NCBI GenBank assembly: GCA_009908535.1
Contig: JAAAOD010000043.1
Coordinates: forward strand, 1 to 38,267
Length of the DNA stretch: 38,267 nucleotides
Direction of reading: 5' to 3'
Source of the DNA: Verrucomicrobiota bacterium
Lineage (GTDB): Bacteria; Verrucomicrobiota; Verrucomicrobiia; Opitutales; Oceanipulchritudinaceae
The notes beneath the pieces are model-generated. The model did not search any database. It was not told where the DNA came from and saw only the letters and a list, made by a program, of their open reading frames with translations. Shown here in pieces: positions 33,128 through 38,267 of the stretch. Made by a program: the position numbers and the translations under genes. How positions within the stretch are numbered: position 1 is the first letter of the stretch; each line of letters begins with the position of its first letter.

Positions 33128-36100
33128 GTGAAAAAGGCGGTTTGGCTTCCGGTCCTCTTCCTGAGGCGGATTCTGTCGGGCTATGGTGCCGCCACCATGA
33201 AAAGCAGCGCTCTGAACACCTTGATGAAGATGTTAGTTCCCCGGAAACGGCTTTTATCCTTTGCGGTAATCAGCTTGTTGATAGCCGGTTTCTGGAAAGC
33301 GGGCTTTACGCCCGAGCGGTCCGACGCCCCGGCGATGGAGAAAGCCGCTGAAGCCCGGATGGAGAAAGCAGAGTCTGCGTGGTTGCCAGCCAGCAGCGCC
33401 GAGGCGGTAGCGGCGACGCAGGAAGAGGCCGCCCCGCTTCTTCATTCGCCGTTTCTCGACACCGAGAATCTGGAGATGGAGGAGTGGCGCAGCCGGGCCG
33501 GTACGGTCGAGGGGATTTTCCGCCTGCGGGATGGGCGGCGCGTTGTTTTTTCGGCCCGCAAAAACAGGCAAGGCCATTTGTCCATTCGTTCCGCAGCGAT
33601 CGCCGGGGAGTACATTCTGCGCACGGACGACCTCCCCTGGTCTGCGTGGCAAGCCGAGAAATACTTCCGGCGCGGACGCATCCAAGTCTTAGAGTCCAAT
33701 AAGCACTTGACTCAAATCCGCGTACCGGCGGAGGACCTGAGAGCCATCGAAACATCGGAAACCATGCTGTTCCGGCATCTTGGGAAAGAACAAGTGGGGC
33801 GAAACGGCCTGGTCTACCCGGTTGCGGCACCTGATGATCCAAAGTACGCTGCCTCGTGGGCCCTTGCCAAGCTGGATCTCGAACCAGTCTGGGAGAAGTT
33901 CGGGTTTTCCCCGGAAGCTTCCCTTGCCCGCCGGCCGATTATCGCGGTGGTTGATAACGGGGCGCCTGCCGACTACCCGGATTATCATTACTGGGTGAAC
34001 GAGGATGAAGTTCCGGGAAACGGGATTGATGATGACGGGAATGGGTATGTCGATGACCTTACCGGGTATAATTTCCACCACTACAATTCCGACCTGAGCT
34101 TCAGCGGCGGGCATGGATCCTCCATCGCGAGGATTTCGGCCTCCATCACCAACAATGGATGGGGTTCGGCCAGCCCCGCCTCCTCGGCCGCGCTCATGCG
34201 GGTCAATTACTACGAAAAAGCTGCCGGCACCCATTGGGGGGCGCTTAGTGCAATGCTCTACGCCGGTGAGAACGGTGCCGATGTCATCAATTGCAGCTTT
34301 GTTTCGCAGATCGACACCATGTTCAGTTATGTCATCAGGGAAATCGGCCGTCATGGGGGCATCGTCGTCGCTGCCGCGGGCAACAACAGGATCAATCTTG
34401 ATGACGATTCCATGTATCCCGCTTCCTCTCCGGAGGCGAATGTCATTACGGTCGGTGCAAGCAATGCGGAGGATGAACGTGCCGCCTCCAACTTCAGCGC
34501 CACTCAGGTGGATGTGTTTGCACCCGGTGAGGTCACTTCTTTTGCGACGCCGCTTGTGACCTCCACCCTTGCCCTTCTACGGGCACTGGATCCTTCGGCG
34601 AGCTCAAGCGAGTTGATTGCCGCCGTGGTGGAGGGCGCGGATCCTGTTCACGCCCTTGAAGGCCTTTGCGTTGCCAATGGACGCTTGAACACTCGGGGCG
34701 CGGTGGAGTCGCTTCTCGGCATCTCCCTTTCCGAGGAAGCCGATTTGAAACCCGAGGCCCCTGAACCTCCCCAAGCCCCGGTTTTTGCAGATGTCGAGGC
34801 CAGCAGAGGCTCCATCAAGTTGAGCTGGTCAGAACTTGATGGGATCGACGGGTTTGAGATTCATTACAGTGAGGACGGGAATCCCTTCCTTCCCGTGGAG
34901 CCTTCCTCAATGCTTCCGGCCACTGTTACTTCCCTTGTCGTGGATGGATTGCTGGACGGAACGGACTACAAATTCCGCCTCCGCACCTATGCTGGCAGCC
35001 TCTATTCGGACTGGACTCCGTCGGCTCTTGTCGCGACCCCCGAATCCTCGCCCGAACCTGTCCAAGAGCCGGGACCTACTCCCGAGGTGGAAGGCCGGGT
35101 TCCCGCCCCCTTGCATTACTGGGATATCACGGGTGTGGATGGGAATCCGTTCGAGGATACCGCGACGCGGAACTACCCGATGCTGGTGGAGTCGGTTAAG
35201 GTGGTAAGTGATGAGATCGATGGACACGTGGATCAGGTGGCGGATGTGACGCCTGCCGGAAAAGCTTCCCTCGAGAGCGCGAATTCAACCAATCTTCAGA
35301 TCCGGGATGAGTACACCATTTCCTTCTGGGTGCGGCCATCGGCCGAAAGTCTTGTCGGGCGACCGGTATTATTTGAACAAGGGGGCGGATCGCGAGGCCT
35401 CTGCCTTCATCTGGATGAAGGCAGACTGGTCGCCGGCGCCTGGAATGCCGTTACTTCTGAAAGCGGATGGCAGGGTACCTGGCTACAGGGACCCGCACTC
35501 GCGGTTGAGGAATGGGTCCACATCGGTCTCACCCTCTCCGGAGGCGAAGAGGTCGGCGATTCCGGCTTGACGCTCCATATTAACGGGCAGGTTGTCGCGG
35601 AAGGCCCTGCCTCCCAGCTCTGGCGCCACAGTGATGGCATCGGAATAGGGACCGTGTCCGGGAAAGCCCGCGTAAATGGAGAGGTCGTCTCTTCAGCGGA
35701 TCCGTTCGCAGGTGCCTTCGATGACTTGGCCATCTGGCACACCAGTCTTTCGGAAGCGGAATTCCATGATTGGATCGGGATAACCTGTGGAAGGGATCGC
35801 CCTGCAGAAAATTGCCCTGCTCCGATATACGAACCAGCACCCGGGAGTCCCGTTGTCACCAAGCCGGATCCTAATGGCGAAGCCGAGGTTGTTGCGGAGA
35901 ATGAAGGGGGGGCCACTCCCGCGCAACAGGACATCTACAGCGCGCCGCAACTCGATGCCAATGGCAACGTTGTGGTGGTGGTCCCCGATCCTGCGCACTT
36001 CTGGGATTTTGAAGAAGGCAACGGCGCCTGGGCGATGGACGGAGGATATGATCCGGTGAACTTGAAAGTCACTGCATGTGATTGGGTTGCGGTCGGGAAC

Positions 36101-36670
36101 GGAGAAACCTTCCTTGAATTTCCCGAAAACCATCCGGGAGTGCGAATGGACGGCTCAACTTCCATTAACCTGGAAACAAGGCGGATGCTTACCATTGCGA
36201 TGTGGGTGCGTCCCGACGAATCGGCAGGGGAAAAGACCTCCGTCCTGTATGAGCAGGGTGGTTACTGGCGTGGTTTGAATCTCCTTCTTGAAAACGGACG
36301 CCTGCAGGCCAATGGCTGGAACAAGCCGGATAACGAATCCGGCTGGAACCTGACGACTTTGCATGGAGGCGATGTCCTTCTTGGTCAGTGGAACCATGTG
36401 GCTGTCGTTCTTGAAGCAGGTGATGCGGTGAAGGAAGGATCTTTCCGGCTCTTCCTGAACGGCAATTTGGTCGATGCGGGAGCCGCTTCGCAGCTCTGGG
36501 TGCATTCAGGTGCCATTGGTCTTGGGCAGGTCCAAGGAACGACCCTCTACCGTGACCAGGGGGTTCGGGAATTGGACCCGTTCCAGGGGTGCATTGATGA
36601 CCTGGCAGTTTGGGAAGCTCCCCTTTACGGAGCCCAGATCGAGGAACTCATCCTCAGTCGTTCTTTTTAA
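33128..36670 (+). CDS. Subtilisin-like (S8) serine protease with FnIII and two LamG-like domains
   Basis: Up to 1180 residues. A basic, hydrophobic N-terminal segment (PRKRLLSFAVISLLIAGFW, about 37-55) is a signal or anchor. A pro-region of about 190 residues follows, then an S8 domain with Asp276 (AVVDNG), His329 (GGHGSS), oxyanion Asn419 (AAAGNN) and Ser471 (VTSFATP). The DDDGNGYVDD stretch could bind calcium. The usual GTSMA and HGTH are altered, but the triad is present. A fibronectin III-like domain (about 548-637) and two related LamG-like domains (about 660-890 and 955-1180) complete it. There is no PEP-CTERM tail. The start is uncertain: GTG 33128, ATG 33197 and ATG 33224 are all possible, none with a good Shine-Dalgarno. 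It is divergent from the Wza-like gene. Confidence 0.85.
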   Translation: MKKAVWLPVLFLRRILSGYGAATMKSSALNTLMKMLVPRKRLLSFAVISLLIAGFWKAGFTPERSDAPAMEKAAEARMEKAESAWLPASSAEAVAATQEEAAPLLHSPFLDTENLEMEEWRSRAGTVEGIFRLRDGRRVVFSARKNRQGHLSIRSAAIAGEYILRTDDLPWSAWQAEKYFRRGRIQVLESNKHLTQIRVPAEDLRAIETSETMLFRHLGKEQVGRNGLVYPVAAPDDPKYAASWALAKLDLEPVWEKFGFSPEASLARRPIIAVVDNGAPADYPDYHYWVNEDEVPGNGIDDDGNGYVDDLTGYNFHHYNSDLSFSGGHGSSIARISASITNNGWGSASPASSAALMRVNYYEKAAGTHWGALSAMLYAGENGADVINCSFVSQIDTMFSYVIREIGRHGGIVVAAAGNNRINLDDDSMYPASSPEANVITVGASNAEDERAASNFSATQVDVFAPGEVTSFATPLVTSTLALLRALDPSASSSELIAAVVEGADPVHALEGLCVANGRLNTRGAVESLLGISLSEEADLKPEAPEPPQAPVFADVEASRGSIKLSWSELDGIDGFEIHYSEDGNPFLPVEPSSMLPATVTSLVVDGLLDGTDYKFRLRTYAGSLYSDWTPSALVATPESSPEPVQEPGPTPEVEGRVPAPLHYWDITGVDGNPFEDTATRNYPMLVESVKVVSDEIDGHVDQVADVTPAGKASLESANSTNLQIRDEYTISFWVRPSAESLVGRPVLFEQGGGSRGLCLHLDEGRLVAGAWNAVTSESGWQGTWLQGPALAVEEWVHIGLTLSGGEEVGDSGLTLHINGQVVAEGPASQLWRHSDGIGIGTVSGKARVNGEVVSSADPFAGAFDDLAIWHTSLSEAEFHDWIGITCGRDRPAENCPAPIYEPAPGSPVVTKPDPNGEAEVVAENEGGATPAQQDIYSAPQLDANGNVVVVVPDPAHFWDFEEGNGAWAMDGGYDPVNLKVTACDWVAVGNGETFLEFPENHPGVRMDGSTSINLETRRMLTIAMWVRPDESAGEKTSVLYEQGGYWRGLNLLLENGRLQANGWNKPDNESGWNLTTLHGGDVLLGQWNHVAVVLEAGDAVKEGSFRLFLNGNLVDAGAASQLWVHSGAIGLGQVQGTTLYRDQGVRELDPFQGCIDDLAVWEAPLYGAQIEELILSRSF

Positions 36671-36676
36671 ATTAAT

Positions 36677-36704
36677 TTCCCCTCGGGTTACCGGAAAGGG
36701 GGAA
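36677..36704 (+). other. Hairpin just after the protease gene
   Basis: TTCCCC (36677-36682) can pair with GGGGAA (36699-36704), enclosing a small CGG/CCG stem with a GTTA loop. No T-tract follows. It precedes the stronger terminator about 80 nt downstream and may protect the transcript end. Confidence 0.3.
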
Positions 36705-36781
36705 TCAAGCAGTCAGCGTCGTGATGCCCTGAGAGGAGTATTCGCTGTGTTTTCCTGGTAATACGCTGCTGCTAACATGAG

Positions 36782-36815
36782 AGGGTCGTTTCCACCGGAA
36801 GCGGCCCTTTCTTTT
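36782..36815 (+). terminator. Rho-independent terminator of the S8 protease gene
   Basis: AGGGTCGTTTCC (36782-36793) pairs fully, with two G-T pairs, to GGAAGCGGCCCT (36797-36808) around a tight ACC loop. It is followed by TTCTTTT (36809-36815). It lies 111 nt after the stop codon of the protease gene. Confidence 0.8.
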
Positions 36816-36819
36816 GCAT

Positions 36820-36845
36820 AAAAAAAGCCACCCGGGTGGGTGGCT
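36820..36845 (-). terminator. Rho-independent terminator of the first PEP-CTERM gene
   Basis: On the minus strand, AGCCACCC (36845-36838) and GGGTGGCT (36833-36826) form an 8-bp stem with a 4-nt loop, followed by at least six T (36825-36820). It lies 24 nt after the stop codon at 36870. The same stem sequence recurs after the second PEP-CTERM gene. Confidence 0.88.
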
Positions 36846-36869
36846 GAAAAAGGGCGGTTTCAAACGAGA

Positions 36870-37667
36870 TTACTTCCGGGCTGTCCGCCGGCGCCGGACG
36901 TAAAGGAACCCACCGAGGCCCAAAAGCGCAAGCGCCGCGATCTGGGACGGTTCCGGTACCGGTGTGCTGTTGACATAAAAGAAGCCGTCATCGAAGTCGA
37001 TCGCGTCTCCGGTGCGGTCATCGATCGCGAAAATGTACTCGTCAATGATGGGACTGCCGTCAAGCGGATCTACAGCCTGGAACATTTTGAATTTGTTTTC
37101 ATCCGACTGGTCCGCGAAGACCCCGACGGAGAGGTCGTCGTGCGCGAACCGAACCACAGCGTTAGCCGCATAATCGTTCACCACGGCAACGGTGCGAGGC
37201 GGATCGTCCGGATCGGCTCCGTTGTTATCCTCGTCATAGAGAAAGAGGCTTTCTGATCCTGCGACCGGTGTATCCACTTCCAGAATAAGTTCATTCAGGT
37301 CGATACTGGAATTGCCGAAGTACCCCACGTCCATAATCCCTCCATTTCCCGGGATCAGGAAGGCTGGAAGGTTAACCGTCATTTCGACGAACTTGTGTGT
37401 GGCGACGCTGCCGGCTTCCTTCAAACCCGGAGAGCTGTTGGTCCAGAAGTCACCGGCGACAGAATCAAAAAAGATCTCTGTGTAAGGAGGCCCCTCGGAT
37501 ATACGCCAGATATCGACGACATACAGGTCCTGTTTATCCGACTCCATTTGGTCGATGAAGCCATTGAAAACAGCGTTGGGATTAGGTTCCGTTATGGAAA
37601 CCTGCCCGAAAACAAAAGCAGGGGAGAGCATCCCCGCGGCTGTGACAAGAGTGATGATTTTTTTCAT
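36870..37667 (-). CDS. PEP-CTERM sorting domain protein (copy 1)
   Basis: A 265-residue secreted protein of unknown function. The signal peptide is MKKIITLVTAAGMLSPAFVFG. The C-terminus has the exosortase-type tail: V-P-E-P-S near 237-241, a hydrophobic helix (QIAALALLGLGGFLYV) and a basic end (RRRRTARK). Such tails are normally processed by an exosortase and link the protein to the envelope or EPS matrix. The body is acidic (many Asp/Asn), with FLYDEDNNGADPDD and a DLSVGVFADQSDENKF stretch. I do not recognise a named domain. ATG 37667 is chosen because it begins the signal peptide; the frame is open upstream, but that part is not protein-like. The next gene upstream on the same strand is a clear homologue. 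Confidence 0.87.
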   Translation of the reverse strand: MKKIITLVTAAGMLSPAFVFGQVSITEPNPNAVFNGFIDQMESDKQDLYVVDIWRISEGPPYTEIFFDSVAGDFWTNSSPGLKEAGSVATHKFVEMTVNLPAFLIPGNGGIMDVGYFGNSSIDLNELILEVDTPVAGSESLFLYDEDNNGADPDDPPRTVAVVNDYAANAVVRFAHDDLSVGVFADQSDENKFKMFQAVDPLDGSPIIDEYIFAIDDRTGDAIDFDDGFFYVNSTPVPEPSQIAALALLGLGGFLYVRRRRTARK

Positions 37668-37739
37668 AATGACTGAGTTTGCGATGTTGAAGGCAATATC
37701 TAGGGTATTTTCCTGAAAAAAGCAAGGAGTTTTTCTGAA

Positions 37740-37763
37740 GGAAACGGAACTTTTCCGGTTTCC
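37740..37763 (-). promoter_or_regulatory. Inverted repeat upstream of PEP-CTERM copy 1
   Basis: GGAAACGGAA (37740-37749) pairs with TTCCGGTTTCC (37753-37763) with one bulged base and a 3-nt loop. It lies about 75-95 nt upstream of ATG 37667, inside the region that must contain the promoter. It could be an operator or part of the 5' leader. I found no convincing sigma-70 or sigma-54 promoter around it. Confidence 0.3.
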
Positions 37764-37820
37764 GGCCTGCCCGATGTGGAAGATGCTTTCCCTGCGGAAG
37801 CTGCGTTTCCTTGTCAGTAT

Positions 37821-37846
37821 AAAAAAAGCCACCCTTGCGGGTGGCT
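37821..37846 (-). terminator. Rho-independent terminator of the second PEP-CTERM gene
   Basis: On the minus strand, AGCCACCC (37846-37839), a GCAA loop and GGGTGGCT (37834-37827) are followed by six or more T (37826-37821). The stem is identical to that at 36826-36845. It lies 29 nt after the stop at 37876. Confidence 0.9.
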
Positions 37847-37875
37847 GATCAAAAAAGATTCCGGCTCAGCCCGGC

Positions 37876-38267
37876 TTACTTGCGGGACTGGCGGCGCCGA
37901 CGGATATAGAGAAATCCACCCAGCCCAAGGAGGGCAAGGGCCGCAATCTGCGACGGTTCCGGTACCGGAGCGATGTCGCCGGTCACGTAGAAGAAACCAT
38001 CATCGAAATCAATCGCGTCGTTGGTGCGATCATCAATGGCAAAGATGTACTCGTCATCAATGACGGAGCCGTCCGTAAGGTCGACTGCCTGAAACATTTT
38101 GAATTTGTTTTCGTTCGACTGGTCCGCGTAAACGCCGACGGACAGGTCATCGTGTGCGAAACGAACCACGGAGTTAACGGCGTAATTGTTCACCACGGAA
38201 GCGGTGCGAGGCGGGTCGTCCGGATCGCCTCCGTTATTATCTTCATCGTAGAGGAAGAGGCTTCCCG
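37876..38267 (-). CDS. PEP-CTERM sorting domain protein (copy 2), 5' end outside window
   Basis: The C-terminal 129 or so residues of a homologue of the adjacent PEP-CTERM protein. The N-terminus lies beyond the right edge. The visible part starts near SLFLYDEDNNGGDPDDPPRT and continues with VVRFAHDDLSVGVYADQSNENKF and DEYIFAIDDRTNDAIDFDDGFFY. It ends in the sorting tail: V-P-E-P-S, then QIAALALLGLGGFLYI, then RRRRQSRK. Most residues match copy 1; the main differences are a short insertion before the VPEPS motif and scattered substitutions. It is a tandem paralogue in the same orientation with its own terminator. The protein's role is unknown; surface attachment by an exosortase is inferred from the tail. 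Confidence 0.88.
   Translation of the reverse strand, partial: GSLFLYDEDNNGGDPDDPPRTASVVNNYAVNSVVRFAHDDLSVGVYADQSNENKFKMFQAVDLTDGSVIDDEYIFAIDDRTNDAIDFDDGFFYVTGDIAPVPEPSQIAALALLGLGGFLYIRRRRQSRK

Noticed and set aside
37668-37820. Sigma-54 promoter (GG-N10-GC) upstream of PEP-CTERM copy 1, as known for some PEP-CTERM genes
   Set aside because: No correctly spaced GG/GC pair within a recognisable motif was found on the minus strand.
1-38267. CRISPR arrays, tRNA or rRNA genes, insertion sequences
   Set aside because: No regularly spaced direct repeats, cloverleaf-like sequence, rRNA motif, transposase or integrase gene was seen on either strand.

Overview
The window is a GC-rich segment from a Gram-negative bacterium. 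It is dominated by a large surface or exopolysaccharide (EPS) biosynthesis and export locus. The organism is diderm: there is a murB gene, a Wza-family outer-membrane export protein, an outer-membrane beta-barrel and two proteins with PEP-CTERM (V-P-E-P / helix / RRRR) sorting tails. These tails, the subtilase-FnIII-LamG protein and the mix of polysaccharide genes suggest Verrucomicrobiota (Opitutia-like). That placement is inference from gene style, since no rRNA or other phylogenetic marker is present.

Layout. (1) 33-1919 (+): murB (peptidoglycan precursor synthesis), followed after 6 nt by a GDP-mannose 4,6-dehydratase. (2) 1920-2383: the only gap over 300 nt before the operon. It holds a probable minus-strand gene for a small membrane protein (2044-2250), a strong hairpin with a U-tract on the minus strand (1960-1996) and an inverted repeat (2295-2319). 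(3) 2384-28971 (+): about 25 tightly packed genes, eleven of the junctions being 4-nt ATGA/GTGA overlaps. They encode 11 GT-B (GT4-like) and 2 GT-A (GT2) glycosyltransferases, a Wzy-like polymerase, a PglK/MsbA-like ABC exporter, two CDP-paratose-2-epimerase-like SDR enzymes, three hexapeptide-repeat acyltransferases, one membrane acyltransferase (Acyl_transf_3), three P-loop sulfotransferase-like proteins and a polysaccharide pyruvyl transferase. (4) 28984-32930 (-), convergent with the operon: beta-barrel, Wzc-type co-polymerase/tyrosine kinase and Wza-family protein. (5) 33128-36670 (+): a subtilisin-like protease with FnIII and two LamG-like domains, ending at a clear terminator. (6) 36820-38267 (-): two tandem homologous PEP-CTERM proteins, each followed by a near-identical terminator; the second is cut by the window edge.

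How it fits together. Nucleotide sugars are modified by Gmd and the SDR enzymes. A series of glycosyltransferases builds a lipid-linked repeat, which is decorated with acyl, pyruvyl and probably sulfate groups. The repeat is flipped, most plausibly by the ABC exporter because no Wzx is visible, and polymerised by the Wzy-like protein under control of the Wzc-type kinase. It then leaves through the short Wza-family protein plus the beta-barrel. An initiating phosphoglycosyl transferase, a Wzx flippase, a Wzb phosphatase and an exosortase are all missing from the window and must lie elsewhere if they exist. The strongest candidates for something unusual are the sulfotransferase-rich, Wzx-less EPS pathway, the LamG-bearing protease beside the export genes, and the duplicated PEP-CTERM pair.
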